Shown: positions 35,302 to 44,305, counted from the first letter of the stretch. The stretch is 64,000 nucleotides of DNA from Planococcus salinarum (GCF_007004625.1 NZ_VIFV01000008.1:60958-124957); one strand, 5' to 3'. Notes: generated from the sequence alone by a model not told the origin. Translations and numbers: made by a program.

Positions 35302-36411
35302 TTAAGCGGCTGGAATTTTGAGGCGGAAATTGCCGTTTCTTTGTTTCACGATCAGCGCAGCCGCGCCGGCAACAGCGGCAACGGCGGCAATGCCAATTGC
35401 AGCACCGTATATGGGACGCCAATTGAGCGGAATGCTGTTCGAGCCGGCAGGCAGAGGGGCTTTTCTGTTATAGGTGTATTCCGTCAGCCGGTCGATCGTC
35501 GGCGTCGGCGTATTTCCGGGCCGGATCATGGCGTAGTATTCATCCGTTAAATACTCATTTTCATCCGCTGAATCCTTCAAGTGTTGCAGGATAGGTCCGA
35601 ACGGCGGTGTGGTTGCCATTTTGCTGAGCGCCAGCACAAAAATTGGTTCAGGAATCCTGTCCATCATTTCAAACGCGGGAGGCGTAATGGGAATTCCGGC
35701 GTTCTTCATTGCCTGCAGCGACTCGTGGAGTGCGCGTTTCATGAGAACCTGCGCATCCCGCGTTTCAGCAAAATGCTCCGGATCCGAATCGCACGCATAA
35801 ACGGCCGGAACAAGCGTCGGAATCATGACGGCAACCTGTGTTTTCAACCATGCGTCGATGTCTTTCCGGATTTCAGCCCGGTAGCCGCGCATGGAACTCA
35901 AAATCTTCGCCACTTCCCGGGTCCGGGTGCTGACACTGCCATCCACTTCGCCGATCGGCAGCATCATGGTATTCTTCTTGTCCACCGGCATCATGTGCAT
36001 GACTTGCCCTTCTTTATACCCGCCCGGCAGCGGAAATCCGGCCATCACCCGTTCTTTGCCGAGTGCATCGATAAATTCCTGCTGGCCGGCGGCGTTATTC
36101 ATCATGAACAGAAACGTCGGCACGTTTTTATTGGCCGCCAGCGCCGGCAGGATGGCGGAAACCTTATTTTTTCGCACCGGCACAATGACCAGGTCGTAAT
36201 AATCTTCTTCCCCGAGGCTCTCGACAATCGGCAGATGCGTGACCGTCCGCACGCCCGTTACGGTATTTTCGATGACTACGCCGTGCGTTTTCAATTCCTG
36301 CAGCCGTTCCCCGTGGTCAAGCAGGGAAACCGAATGGCCCGCTTCTGCCAGGCGCTCCGCGAATAAACTCCCGAAAGGTCCCACTCCATAAATTAAAATT
36401 TTCTTTTTCAT
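35302..36411 (-). CDS. Ketopantoate reductase (ApbA/PanE)-like protein with membrane tail
   Basis: The N-terminal Rossmann domain, KKILIYGVGPFGSLFAERLAEAGHSVSLL, and FLFMMNNAAGQQEF fit the ApbA/PanE fold. A C-terminal extension ends in a hydrophobic helix (GAAIGIAAVAAVAGAAALIV) and a basic tail, which normal PanE lacks. It is 369 residues against about 300 for PanE. The reaction is unproven; it may act on another 2-oxo acid at the membrane. AAAGGAG precedes ATG 36411. It is operonic with the CPBP gene. Confidence 0.8.
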   Translation of the reverse strand: MKKKILIYGVGPFGSLFAERLAEAGHSVSLLDHGERLQELKTHGVVIENTVTGVRTVTHLPIVESLGEEDYYDLVIVPVRKNKVSAILPALAANKNVPTFLFMMNNAAGQQEFIDALGKERVMAGFPLPGGYKEGQVMHMMPVDKKNTMMLPIGEVDGSVSTRTREVAKILSSMRGYRAEIRKDIDAWLKTQVAVMIPTLVPAVYACDSDPEHFAETRDAQVLMKRALHESLQAMKNAGIPITPPAFEMMDRIPEPIFVLALSKMATTPPFGPILQHLKDSADENEYLTDEYYAMIRPGNTPTPTIDRLTEYTYNRKAPLPAGSNSIPLNWRPIYGAAIGIAAVAAVAGAAALIVKQRNGNFRLKIPAA

Positions 36412-36624
36412 GCTCTTTGCTCCTTTATGCGTATTTTTTGATACAAATTTGATTTATTATACCATTTATATTTGATTATGCGCGTTATTTATAAGAAAAT
36501 TGAAAAAATTCCAGAAAGTTCTTTCGGCCGGGCTGGGAGCGAGTCCAAGTGAAGGGATCAGGCGATATTACCGGCACTCAGTATCAAATGACACGATTTT
36601 TAACGGCAAAAATTTAAAACGATG

Positions 36625-36652
36625 TTGACATTTTTTTGCGAATCGTTATAAT
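36625..36652 (+). promoter_or_regulatory. Strong sigma-A promoter upstream of hsp20
   Basis: TTGACA and TATAAT are separated by 16 nt, about 170 nt before the gene. No CIRCE element is visible. Confidence 0.75.
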
Positions 36653-36725
36653 TTTACTTGATAACTGAATTTTTAGATAACTTCAGTTAATTCGCAGGAG
36701 GTAAATTCTGATTGCGGAAGGAGGC

Positions 36726-36803
36726 ATGGGCGAAGCGGTTGGGAAAGCAATTGGTGGACATAGGTCGCTGGCCATGGATATTCGCAAGTCCGAAACTAAT
36801 TAA
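36726..36803 (+). CDS. Possible 25-residue peptide ahead of hsp20
   Basis: ATG 36726 follows GGAAGGAGGC very closely; the peptide MGEAVGKAIGGHRSLAMDIR continues to a stop just before the hsp20 ribosome site. It may be a leader, but the ribosome spacing is poor. Confidence 0.25.
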   Translation: MGEAVGKAIGGHRSLAMDIRKSETN

Positions 36804-36823
36804 TGGAAAGAGGAGATCTTGCT

Positions 36824-37258
36824 ATGAGAAAACTGTTGCCAAGCAAACGGGAGGATTTTTTCCCGAGCCTGTTTGAAAGTGGATTTGAAACCGATTTGTT
36901 CGACCGTTTCTTCAAGGAATCCCATTACCCGAAAGTCGACATCAAGGAAGTCGATGACGGCTATGAGATGAAAATGGACGTGCCCGGTTTCTCCAAAGAC
37001 GACGTCAAAGTCGAATACCGCGACGGCTATCTGGAATTGGAAGGAACCCGCGAGGAGAGCAAGGAAACGAAGGAAGACGACGGCCATTACATCCGCAAAG
37101 AGCGGTCCTACGGTTCGTTTAAACGCAGCTTCTACGTAGGCGACATCGACGAAAGCAAGATCCACGGCTCGTTCAAGGACGGCATGCTGGAGTTGAAGGT
37201 TCCGAAGGCCGAAGAAGATGAGAAGAAAAAAAATGGCACGCAGATCCAGCTGGAATAA
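36824..37258 (+). CDS. Small heat shock protein Hsp20
   Basis: ATP-independent chaperone that holds unfolding proteins in large oligomers. The alpha-crystallin domain spans about residues 35-130 (YPKVDIKEVDDGYEMKMDVP, FKDGMLELKVPK). The 144-residue length is typical. The C-terminal TQIQLE holds an IxL anchor. ATG 36824 has GAGGAG eight bases upstream. It is a single gene closed by a terminator. Confidence 0.95.
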   Translation: MRKLLPSKREDFFPSLFESGFETDLFDRFFKESHYPKVDIKEVDDGYEMKMDVPGFSKDDVKVEYRDGYLELEGTREESKETKEDDGHYIRKERSYGSFKRSFYVGDIDESKIHGSFKDGMLELKVPKAEEDEKKKNGTQIQLE

Positions 37259-37308
37259 TGGCATAATCTGCGCTGCAGCGATAAAAATTGAATGTTATTG
37301 ATGTGTGG

Positions 37309-37360
37309 TGCTGCACTGCCATTGCCGGAGCGATCCGGCGGTGGCGGTGCAGTTTTTTTG
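37309..37360 (+). terminator. Terminator of hsp20
   Basis: CTGCAC pairs with GTGCAG around an inner CCGG/CCGG, followed by TTTTTTT. Confidence 0.8.
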
Positions 37361-37394
37361 ATGGAATAAAAACTTGGGGTTGCCTGCGGAGTTT

Positions 37395-37428
37395 TGGGGT
37401 GGTTTTTGGGGGTTTGGGGGTTTTGGGG
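37395..37428 (+). other. G-quadruplex-prone tract
   Basis: Four runs of four or five G (GGGG, GGGGG, GGGGG, GGGG) separated by short T-rich loops lie directly before the first array element. Confidence 0.6.
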
Positions 37429-37540
37429 TTTCGCTTTTCGCCGTAGCGAAAAGCATCCATTATTTCTTGGTTTTTGGTCACCTAGTGGAGGAAGAAGGGG
37501 TTTTTCTTTTAAATAGCGTGCCGCGGGAGGGGTGTCGGAG

Positions 37541-37660
37541 GGGATATCCGCGTTCGGGGGGATAATTCCGCGTTCAGGAGATTAATTCCGCGTTCAGGGG
37601 GATAATTCCGCGTTCAGCAAAATAATCCCGCGTTCAGACGAATAATCCCGCGTTCAGCAT
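37541..37660. repeat. 20-nt tandem array 1, six units
   Basis: CCGCGTTC recurs at 37548, 37568, 37588, 37608, 37628 and 37648, an exact 20-nt period. Each unit is a near-constant TAATTCCGCGTTCAG plus five variable bases. Confidence 0.9.
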
Positions 37661-37668
37661 TTTACACA

Positions 37669-37699
37669 CAAAAAAACGCCGCTTTTCAGGCGGCGTCAA
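37669..37699 (-). terminator. Duplicated NERD terminator (outer copy)
   Basis: CGCCGC pairs with GCGGCG, with an A-run on the plus strand that gives the U-tract of the reverse strand. Confidence 0.7.
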
Positions 37700-37823
37700 C
37701 GAGACTATTTCTTTATTCGATATCGACGAGCTTTAGTTTCTCCGGTTTTTCTTGGTGATGGTCAGAAAGTGGAGGAAGAATGGGGTTTTCTTTTAAGAAG
37801 TGTGTCGCGACAGGGGGTGTCGG

Positions 37824-37943
37824 AGGGGATTTCCGCGTTCAGCAGAATAATCCCGCGTTCAGGAGAATAATCCCGCGTTCAGGAGATTAATCCCGCGTTC
37901 AGCAGAATAATCCCGCGTTCAGCAGAATAATCCCGCGTTCAGC
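37824..37943. repeat. 20-nt tandem array 2, six units
   Basis: CCGCGTTC at 37833, 37853, 37873, 37893, 37913 and 37933, exactly 20 nt apart. The leader GGTGTCGGAGGGGAT is shared with arrays 1 and 3. Confidence 0.9.
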
Positions 37944-37952
37944 GTTTCAAAC

Positions 37953-37983
37953 ACAAAAAACGCCGCTTTTCAGGCGGCGGCAA
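37953..37983 (-). terminator. Terminator of the NERD gene
   Basis: CGCCGC pairs with GCGGCG, 6 nt beyond the stop codon on the reverse strand, followed by a U-tract. Confidence 0.8.
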
Positions 37984-37988
37984 CGACA

Positions 37989-38954
37989 CTATTTCTTTAT
38001 TTGATATCGACGAGCTTTAGTTTCTCCGGAAACAACAAAATCATATTGCCTTAAAATTCTATTTGCCGTGTCAGCCGAGTCAAGGGAGCAAAAAGCGCGC
38101 AATTCTTTGTTCGTGATACTGTCATTTACAAACGTGAAGTACTCCTGCAGAGCAAAATGGTGTGCGGCGGCATTTTTTGTGTTGCAGTCGCGGCATACCC
38201 AATTTCTTTTGCTGCGCACCACCTGATACCCCTTGCATTTTGAGCAATGGACGCCTCGCTTCAAGTCATCATAAGAAATTTTGTAAGTTTTGCAAAGAGG
38301 TTTTCTGACATAAGGGGTATGATTGGCCTCCAGCAATCGCTTGATTTTATTGATTTTCAAAGGTGTCGGTTCTTGAGGAGTGGATTGGAGGATATTGTAA
38401 AGATATTCGTTCATCTGGTAAGTTTTGCAAATGAGAGCGCCCGTCGGCTTCGAGTGGAACATGCAATTGTGCGCAGTGTTGACGATCAGGCCTTTCACGC
38501 GGACATCAAACTTTCGCTTCTTCAACCAATTCCTTAAAAAGCGGATATTCTTATTCAGCTGGTACACGGGATCATCAAGGATCAGCCGCTCTCCTTTATC
38601 ATTCATGCGAATAAATTCACCGGTCTGCTCAGTAAAATGCAGGTCGTCGCTGACGTTCTTCGAATCCAGGATAATGACGCATTTCTCCGTCAGAATGAGG
38701 CCGTCAAACTGGGTAATCCATTCGCCCTGTTCCAGTCCGATATCCCACAGTGCGTGATAATCTTCGTCCAGGTGAAACTCTTTGAATTTATTTTGCATTT
38801 TGATCTCACCGCGTATGCCCGCGGTTTTCCGGTGATGCTGATTTTTGAGATACCCTTTTCGAGGATGCGTTTCGGGCAGTCTGGCAATGAAGTGCAGAAG
38901 GGCCTCAGGTTGCGGTAAAAGTTCGATCTTTTCTTTTATACTCTTCACCCCCAT
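37989..38954 (-). CDS. NERD-domain protein with zinc ribbon
   Basis: Nuclease-related domain protein of 321 residues. The N-terminal NERD part includes WITQFDGLILTEKCVIILDSKN, where the conserved D and the DSKN lysine resemble a restriction-endonuclease core. A four-cysteine zinc ribbon (CSKCKGYQVV, CRDCNTKN) follows at about residues 233-258. It may act on nucleic acid; the target is unknown. The start (ATG 38954) lacks a clear ribosome site. The gene is flanked on both sides by 20-nt arrays, and its last codons are duplicated downstream. Confidence 0.8.
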   Translation of the reverse strand: MGVKSIKEKIELLPQPEALLHFIARLPETHPRKGYLKNQHHRKTAGIRGEIKMQNKFKEFHLDEDYHALWDIGLEQGEWITQFDGLILTEKCVIILDSKNVSDDLHFTEQTGEFIRMNDKGERLILDDPVYQLNKNIRFLRNWLKKRKFDVRVKGLIVNTAHNCMFHSKPTGALICKTYQMNEYLYNILQSTPQEPTPLKINKIKRLLEANHTPYVRKPLCKTYKISYDDLKRGVHCSKCKGYQVVRSKRNWVCRDCNTKNAAAHHFALQEYFTFVNDSITNKELRAFCSLDSADTANRILRQYDFVVSGETKARRYQIKK

Positions 38955-39027
38955 CGTCAATGTAAATAAATTATATCATTTGGAAAAGCTTATTGTTTAA
39001 CAATTCTAACTATTTTTCCGGGGGAGG

Positions 39028-39260
39028 TTTTTCGCTTTTCGCCGTAGCGAAAAGCATCCATTTTTTCTTGGTTTTGGGTCGGGTAGTGGGCGAAGAAGGG
39101 GGTTTTCTTTTGGATAGAGGAGGTGTCGGAGGGGATATCCGCGTTCAGGAGGATAATTCCGCGTTCAGCGAGATAATTCCGCGTTCAGGAGATTAATTCC
39201 GCGTTCAGAAAAATAATTCCGCGCTCAAAAAAATAATCCCGCGTTCAGCAATTCACCCCC
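39028..39260. repeat. Array element 3 with six-unit 20-nt array
   Basis: Hairpin GCTTTTCGC/GCGAAAAGC, the conserved TTTCTTGG block, the leader GGTGTCGGAGGGGAT, then CCGCG at 39139, 39159, 39179, 39199, 39219 and 39239. One unit has CCGCGCTC. It lies between the fhs terminator and the NERD promoter side. Confidence 0.9.
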
Positions 39261-39265
39261 CCCAC

Positions 39266-39305
39266 AAACCAAAAAAACCCCCAATAGCCCGCAGGCTTTT
39301 GGGGA
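39266..39305 (-). terminator. Terminator of fhs
   Basis: On the reverse strand CCCCAAAAGCC pairs with GGCTATTGGGG, followed by a T-run. Confidence 0.8.
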
Positions 39306-39316
39306 TTGCTTCAATA

Positions 39317-40981
39317 TTAAAACAGGCCGATGGCTTCACCATTCGGGCCGACATCCATGTTCAATGCGGCCGGCTGTTTCGGCAGGCCGGGCATCGTCAT
39401 GATGTCACCGGTCAGGCATACCAGAAAGCCTGCGCCGAGTTTTGGCATGATCTCGCGGATGGTGACGGTAAATCCTTCGGGGCGTCCCAATAATTTGGGT
39501 TGGTCCGATAATGAATATTGGGTTTTCGCCATGCAGATCGGCAACTCGTCCCAGCCGTATTTCTTTAATTCCACCAGCTGTTTTTGCGCTTTGTCGGACA
39601 GTTGGATGTTGTCTCCGCCGTATACCTTTTGCACAATCGTCCGAAGTTTTTCTTCGACCGAATCGGTTGCTTCGTATAAATAGCTGAAGTCCGTCGGGCG
39701 ATCCAACTCCTGTTTCACCAGCTTCGCCAATTCCAAACCGCCTGCGCCGCCTTGCTCCCACACATTGGTCAACGCGATGGGAACGCCAGCCGCTTCGGCC
39801 CATTGCATGATTTCGTTTATTTCGGATTCGGTGTCTGTGATGAAACGATTCAGGGCCACCACGGGTTCAATGCCGAACTGGCGGATCGTATCCACGTGTT
39901 TTGCCAAATTGACCATGCCGCGTCTCACCGCGTCAGCATCGGCGTCGCCAAGCAATGACTTCTCCACGCCGCCGTGCATTTTCAGCGCCCGCACCGTCGC
40001 GACGATGACGACCGCATCCGGATGGAAGCCGCCTTTGCGCGATTTGATGTGCATGAATTTCTCCGCACCGAGGTCGGCTCCGAATCCCGCTTCGGTCACC
40101 ACGATGTCCGCAAGCCGTCTCGCTGTGTTCGTCGCCATCAGCGAGTTGCAGCCATGGGCGATATTCGCAAACGGTCCGCCGTGGATGATCGCAGGAGTTC
40201 CTTCAATTGTTTGCACCAAATTTGGTTTAAATGCTTCTTTCAGCAATAAAACCAGGGATCCTTCAACACCAAGGTCACGCACCATAATCGGCATCCTGTC
40301 ATATGTATAGCCAATGACCATACTTGCCAGCCGTTCTTTCAAATCTTCAAGCGAAGTCGCGAGGCAGAGGACCGCCATAATTTCAGAAGCCACCGTAATA
40401 TCGAAACCATCCTGCCTCGGGACGCCGTGTGCCGGGCCACCGAGACCGATCGTCACCTGGCGCAGCGCGCGGTCGTTGATATCCAGCGCCCGTTTCCAGG
40501 TGATTCTTCTTGGATCGATGTTCAGCGGGTTGCCCTGATGCAGGTGATTGTCGATGAATGCAGCCAGCGCGTTGTTGGCTGACGTAATGGCATGGATATC
40601 GCCGGTGAAATGAAGATTGATGTCTTCCATCGGCAAGACCTGAGCAAAGCCGCCGCCTGTCGCGCCGCCCTTGACGCCCATTACCGGCCCAAGCGAAGGC
40701 TCGCGAAGTGCGACAATGACCGATTCCTTTAATTGATTGAAGGCATCCGCAAGCCCTACCGTTACCGTGGACTTTCCTTCGCCTGCCGGTGTCGGGCTGA
40801 TCGCCGTCACCAGTACGACTTTTCCTTGTGCAGTTGCAGGGGGCAATGAATTGACATCAATTTTCGCTTTGTATTTTCCGTATAACTCCAGCGCGTCAGC
40901 TGGAATTCCAGCTCTTTCGGCAATATCCTGTATGGGCAAAATTTTTGCTTCTGCAGCAATCGACAAATCCGTAAATGACAT
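39317..40981 (-). CDS. fhs: Formate--tetrahydrofolate ligase
   Basis: Makes 10-formyl-THF from formate, THF and ATP for one-carbon metabolism. The P-loop [18 protein letters not shown] is near residue 65. [18 protein letters not shown] and [16 protein letters not shown] are hallmark segments. It is 554 residues, full length. The start is ATG 40981, with a weak GGA upstream; a longer frame to 41125 reaches the next promoter region and is rejected. It is a single-gene unit. Confidence 0.97.
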   Translation of the reverse strand: MSFTDLSIAAEAKILPIQDIAERAGIPADALELYGKYKAKIDVNSLPPATAQGKVVLVTAISPTPAGEGKSTVTVGLADAFNQLKESVIVALREPSLGPVMGVKGGATGGGFAQVLPMEDINLHFTGDIHAITSANNALAAFIDNHLHQGNPLNIDPRRITWKRALDINDRALRQVTIGLGGPAHGVPRQDGFDITVASEIMAVLCLATSLEDLKERLASMVIGYTYDRMPIMVRDLGVEGSLVLLLKEAFKPNLVQTIEGTPAIIHGGPFANIAHGCNSLMATNTARRLADIVVTEAGFGADLGAEKFMHIKSRKGGFHPDAVVIVATVRALKMHGGVEKSLLGDADADAVRRGMVNLAKHVDTIRQFGIEPVVALNRFITDTESEINEIMQWAEAAGVPIALTNVWEQGGAGGLELAKLVKQELDRPTDFSYLYEATDSVEEKLRTIVQKVYGGDNIQLSDKAQKQLVELKKYGWDELPICMAKTQYSLSDQPKLLGRPEGFTVTIREIMPKLGAGFLVCLTGDIMTMPGLPKQPAALNMDVGPNGEAIGLF

Positions 40982-41212
40982 CCATTTTCCAACTTTCTTT
41001 TTTTTCTTTATTATACCTTGATGCTGGTAAGAAAAGAACCGATTTAGGCTGGTGTCGTGAAGCTGCCCCGGTTGCTCGGGGGCGAATAAATAACTGGAAC
41101 TTCCTGTCAGGCAGAATTGGAGCAAGTAAAATTATTTTCCTGTATACTACTGGGGTAGGTAATATGACACAAGGTTGTTTGAAGCAACCCACTCACAAAA
41201 TACTATAGCCAG

Positions 41213-41226
41213 TCAGCCCGGGCTGA
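41213..41226. promoter_or_regulatory. 14-bp palindrome upstream of the DUF6241-like gene
   Basis: TCAGCCCGGGCTGA is a perfect palindrome between a TATACT-like promoter region and the ribosome site. It could be an operator or a short hairpin. Confidence 0.4.
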
Positions 41227-41248
41227 TGGCTGTTACAGGGGGCAGGGC

Positions 41249-41773
41249 ATGAACATTGTAATGAAAGCGATTGTGATTTCCGTTATAGGGTTGGCGGTGC
41301 TTGGCGGAGCGGGATATTGGTTGTTGCAGGGACTCTTCACAGAAGACGGCAAAGAGATTGCCGAGGTTGCGGAAGGGATTGACCTCCGCGAAGAAGGCAA
41401 GGCATCGGCAGAAACCCAGGAAGCCAAAGGAACTGCCGGCAAGGTGAAGGCCGACATGGAGGAAGAGAAAGTACAGAACTATCTTCACCAAATGACGCAT
41501 CAAAAGATTGTCGCCACCGAAAAGCGGGGCGCAGTCGAAATGTCAGCGGACAACATCGACAATATGCTGAAAATTGTACGGGCGAATTCTGCAGCTTATG
41601 AGCACAGCGCCTTCTATGAAGAGACGTTGACGACCTGGCAGCAGGGCGACTTCAGCAACGCAGTTTCGGTTCACAACACAATCTGGAACTGGCACAAAGG
41701 CACGGTGGGAAGAGCGACGGGCTTGATGTCGCAGGCGCAGGAAGAAGCGTTTGTGGAGAAGCACTTCAGGTGA
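41249..41773 (+). CDS. DUF6241-like single-pass membrane protein
   Basis: A 174-residue protein with an N-terminal membrane helix (residues 6-26) and an outer acidic linker (GKASAETQEAKGTAGKVKADM). A C-terminal domain contains HQMTHQKIVATEKRGAVEMS and TTWQQGDFSNAVSVHNTIW. This layout resembles DUF6241 proteins of Bacillales (recalled by pattern); function unknown. ATG 41249 has GGGGG upstream. It is a single gene. Confidence 0.65.
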   Translation: MNIVMKAIVISVIGLAVLGGAGYWLLQGLFTEDGKEIAEVAEGIDLREEGKASAETQEAKGTAGKVKADMEEEKVQNYLHQMTHQKIVATEKRGAVEMSADNIDNMLKIVRANSAAYEHSAFYEETLTTWQQGDFSNAVSVHNTIWNWHKGTVGRATGLMSQAQEEAFVEKHFR

Positions 41774-41898
41774 ATCGCGCATACTACCGGGTGTGCTGAC
41801 AGGAAAGAAGGAAATTCATAATTAGTGCGTGCTGGAAGCTGCAGCCCGAGACCGGTTTGGTTTTGGGGGTGTGTTTTTTTTGTTGTCGGAAGGAATTG

Positions 41899-41923
41899 AA
41901 TTGTGTGGGTGACCGTCATCACC
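41899..41923. repeat. Palindromic repeat copy (imperfect core)
   Basis: AATTGTGTG followed by GGTGACCGTCATCACC. The core has a substitution and an insertion. Confidence 0.55.
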
Positions 41924-41952
41924 TCAAACCCACTGCTAAAAGCCGGACAAGC

Positions 41953-41987
41953 AAAAGGCGCCAGGGAGCCCTCCCTCGCGCCTTCTT
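41953..41987 (-). terminator. Terminator of the O-methyltransferase gene
   Basis: AAGGCGC pairs with GCGCCTT, inner GGGAG with CTCCC. Confidence 0.75.
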
Positions 41988-41988
41988 C

Positions 41989-42627
41989 TTAAGTTTTCAC
42001 CCGTGACACCGTTATGCCGTCGCCGATGGGCACGAGCAGCGATTCCAGCTGTGGATGGTTTGCCACGGTTTTGTTGAACGCCTTCATCACTTCGGTGTGT
42101 CCTTTCAGCTCAGCATCCGGATCTGCGACTGTGCCGCCCGCCAGCGCATTGTCAGCTGCGATGACAGCTCCCGGCTGTGCCAGTTTGATGCAGGCTGCGA
42201 GGTAATTTTCATAGTTCTCTTTGTCGGCATCGATAAAGAAAAAGTCGAAGCGTTCATGGGAATCGATCAGTCTCTCGAGGCTTTCCAAAGCTGGCCCCGT
42301 CAGGTAGCGGACCTGGTCTCCGAAACCGGCATTCGCCAGATTTCGTTGTGCCAGCTCGGCGTAGCTTTGTTCGAGTTCGAGCGACGTCAGTCTGCCGTCC
42401 GGCCCGAACCCTCTGGCGAGACAAATGCCACTGTAGCCGCCGAGTGCACCAATTTCCAAAATGTTTTTGGAGCCGGAGATGGAAACAAGCAGGGTCAAAA
42501 GCTTGCCTGAGGCAGCCGGCACGGAGATTTGGCGCATGCCATGCTCTTCGATGGACCTTACTACGTTGTCCAGCACGTCATCCTGTTTCGTAAATACGTC
42601 ATGAATGTATTGGTTGATTTGCTTCAC
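41989..42627 (-). CDS. Class I SAM-dependent O-methyltransferase
   Basis: Member of the caffeoyl-CoA/catechol O-methyltransferase-like family (YrrM-like). The SAM site is ILEIGALGGYSGICLARG near residue 58, the metal-site motif FDFFFIDADKENYENY near 125, and AVIAADNALAGG near 153. GTG 42627 with AAAGGA nine bases upstream is preferred; ATG 42636 sits one base from that site. It is 212 residues. The acceptor substrate is unknown. It is a single gene. Confidence 0.9.
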   Translation of the reverse strand: MKQINQYIHDVFTKQDDVLDNVVRSIEEHGMRQISVPAASGKLLTLLVSISGSKNILEIGALGGYSGICLARGFGPDGRLTSLELEQSYAELAQRNLANAGFGDQVRYLTGPALESLERLIDSHERFDFFFIDADKENYENYLAACIKLAQPGAVIAADNALAGGTVADPDAELKGHTEVMKAFNKTVANHPQLESLLVPIGDGITVSRVKT

Positions 42628-42796
42628 TTTTCCCATTCCTTTCTGGACGTGTCTGATTGGTCATTGGCCGATGATTCAATTGCCGGAAATGTACCGCTGG
42701 AAATGAAGACCTTCCCTGACTCAATTCTTCATTCGCGGACAGAAACCTTTTTATGGAGGGAAATTATGTGCCTGTCATCTTTACAATAAAGAACGC

Positions 42797-42839
42797 AAAA
42801 GCCAGGCACGCGTGTCAAATCCGCGTGCCTGGCTTTCCG
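42797..42839 (-). terminator. Strong terminator of the 59-residue gene
   Basis: AAAGCCAGGCACGCG pairs with CGCGTGCCTGGCTTT over 15 bp. Confidence 0.9.
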
Positions 42840-42851
42840 GTTGGATAGGTT

Positions 42852-43031
42852 TTACTTCTTTTTGTTTTTGTCGCGCGGCGTCAATGGAGCGGTGTTATTC
42901 GCGACAAATGGAACCGGCGAAGAGGTCTCGTCGTGTTGTTGTTTATCGTCCTCGAAGTGTTCCTGAATCTCAAGGTTTGCTTGAGTTGCCTCATCTTCCG
43001 TCTGATGTTTTTTGTTTTTTTCCTCTTTCAT
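42852..43031 (-). CDS. Small hydrophilic protein, 59 residues
   Basis: The reverse-strand frame begins MKEEKNKKHQTEDEATQANL and ends PLTPRDKNKKK. It is highly charged and probably disordered. GGAGG lies seven bases before ATG 43031 and a 15-bp terminator follows the stop, so it is very likely a real gene. No family is recognised. Confidence 0.7.
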   Translation of the reverse strand: MKEEKNKKHQTEDEATQANLEIQEHFEDDKQQHDETSSPVPFVANNTAPLTPRDKNKKK

Positions 43032-43248
43032 TTGAATTCCTCCTTCGAAATGATCTTTTCATTCCTTCCATGTCCAGAGATGGAAATAAAATAGTTGCGC
43101 CATGCATCCTGCTTCTTGTTCAGTATATCCCATACGGGGAAATCAGGTAAAACGGAAGGCTCTTCTTTGCCGGCCTTCCCGGGGGTGTTTAGGGGGCGGA
43201 ACGGACAGGAATGGTACATAGAGAAGCTTGAATACAGGAGGGAGCAGG

Positions 43249-43812
43249 ATGGAACTTTACACAATTGGCCATTCGAGCCATTCCAGGGAATTTTTTGACA
43301 AGATGCTGAAGGAGAATAAAATCGAAGTGCTTGCGGATGTGCGGGCCTTTCCCGGCAGCCGCAAGTGGCCGCAGTTTTCAAAGGACGAATTTCCGAAGTG
43401 GCTGGAGGCGGAAAACATCCGCTACCGGCATGTTCCCAGGCTCGGCGGCCGGCGCCGCAAATCGAAGAGAGTCGAAGAAGGTGTGAACGCCGGCTGGAAT
43501 AATCGTTCGTTCCATAACTACGCCGATTACACGCTGACCTGTGAATTCCAGGAAGGCATCGAAGAACTGCTCGGCCTGGCATCGGATTCGCGAGTCGCGT
43601 ATTGCTGCTCGGAACGCCATCCGTCCCGCTGCCACCGGTTGCTGATCAGCAACTGGCTCGTCGCGAACGGCCACAAAGTCATCCACATCATAGACGGCAA
43701 AGACGAAACTGTTGAGCTGGTCGAGCATGAAGTGGGCATGTGGGGCGCGCCGGCTGAGCTGAGGGAAGAGGAAAGCAGGGTTGTCGTTTATCCGGAGAAA
43801 GCGGAAACTTGA
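43249..43812 (+). CDS. DUF488 family protein
   Basis: The 187-residue protein begins MELYTIGHSSHSREFFDKML and contains LADVRAFPGSRKWPQFSK and CCSERHPSRCHRLLIS, the two signatures of DUF488. The conserved cysteines and histidines suggest a metal or redox site; biochemical role unknown. ATG 43249 has GGAGGGAG upstream; the frame extends to 43228 without a site. It is a single gene. Confidence 0.9.
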   Translation: MELYTIGHSSHSREFFDKMLKENKIEVLADVRAFPGSRKWPQFSKDEFPKWLEAENIRYRHVPRLGGRRRKSKRVEEGVNAGWNNRSFHNYADYTLTCEFQEGIEELLGLASDSRVAYCCSERHPSRCHRLLISNWLVANGHKVIHIIDGKDETVELVEHEVGMWGAPAELREEESRVVVYPEKAET

Positions 43813-43978
43813 TGAAGGAAACCGGTTTTATTGGACGGTAGAGCTTTGGCATATGTGCTGTTAGTTTGGACAAGCTACTGGTTTTGCGGGTTTATTTATC
43901 GCAGAATTTGAGAATACAGATGACAGAGGAGATCCTGCATATCCATCAAAATCGGCAAACCGAAAGGAATGTGAAGTG

Positions 43979-44305
43979 ATGAGCATGCAACAGGTCCAGC
44001 CCGGCGATTTGGTCAGAGACGAATATGGCAATCATTATCTGGTAGTGAGGGCTCATCAGGAAAAGGGAGTTTTAAAGAACATTCAGGTTTCGAATCTATG
44101 GTACGAGCAGGCTTTCCGTGAAAGTTTTGAAGAAGCGAGCGCCGGTAAGTCGATTGGCATCCAACTGCAGGAAAAAGTCAATGATTATATAGAAGTGACG
44201 GAGAACAGGGGACGTCCGATTTACTCTTGCCATGACCTGACTGCCAACAAAATTGATGTTTACGTGCTCGATATCAGAAAGCCGCATCCGAATATCGTTT
44301 TGTGA
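43979..44305 (+). CDS. Uncharacterised 108-residue protein
   Basis: Opens MSMQQVQPGDLVRDEYGNHYLVVRAH; the QPGDLV..YGNHYLV pattern suggests a small beta-barrel. No family is named. AAAGGA precedes the start; GTG 43976 and ATG 43985 are alternatives. It ends 28 nt before the left end of the IS3 element, and its stop codon lies just before the repeat into which the IS inserted, so the gene is intact. Confidence 0.6.
   Translation: MSMQQVQPGDLVRDEYGNHYLVVRAHQEKGVLKNIQVSNLWYEQAFRESFEEASAGKSIGIQLQEKVNDYIEVTENRGRPIYSCHDLTANKIDVYVLDIRKPHPNIVL

Larger units (their letters stand above)
37431..37743. repeat. Array element 1 with duplicated NERD gene tail
   Basis: It starts with the hairpin GCTTTTCGC/GCGAAAAGC, then a conserved block (TTTCTTGGTTTTTGGTC), six 20-nt units, a CGCCGC/GCGGCG hairpin, and a copy of the last 13 codons of the NERD gene. 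The part from 37460 is a tandem duplicate of 37744-38030 at an offset of about 285 nt. Confidence 0.75.

Noticed and set aside
37374..37565. Short frames reading SLFAVAKSIH.FFLV in array elements 1 and 3
   Set aside because: The similarity of the two peptides comes from the DNA repeat. No ribosome site precedes them, and the array does not keep a reading frame (20 is not a multiple of 3).
37541..39260. CRISPR array
   Set aside because: The period is 20 nt with a 15-nt constant part, leaving only about 5 variable nt. No Cas gene lies in the window.
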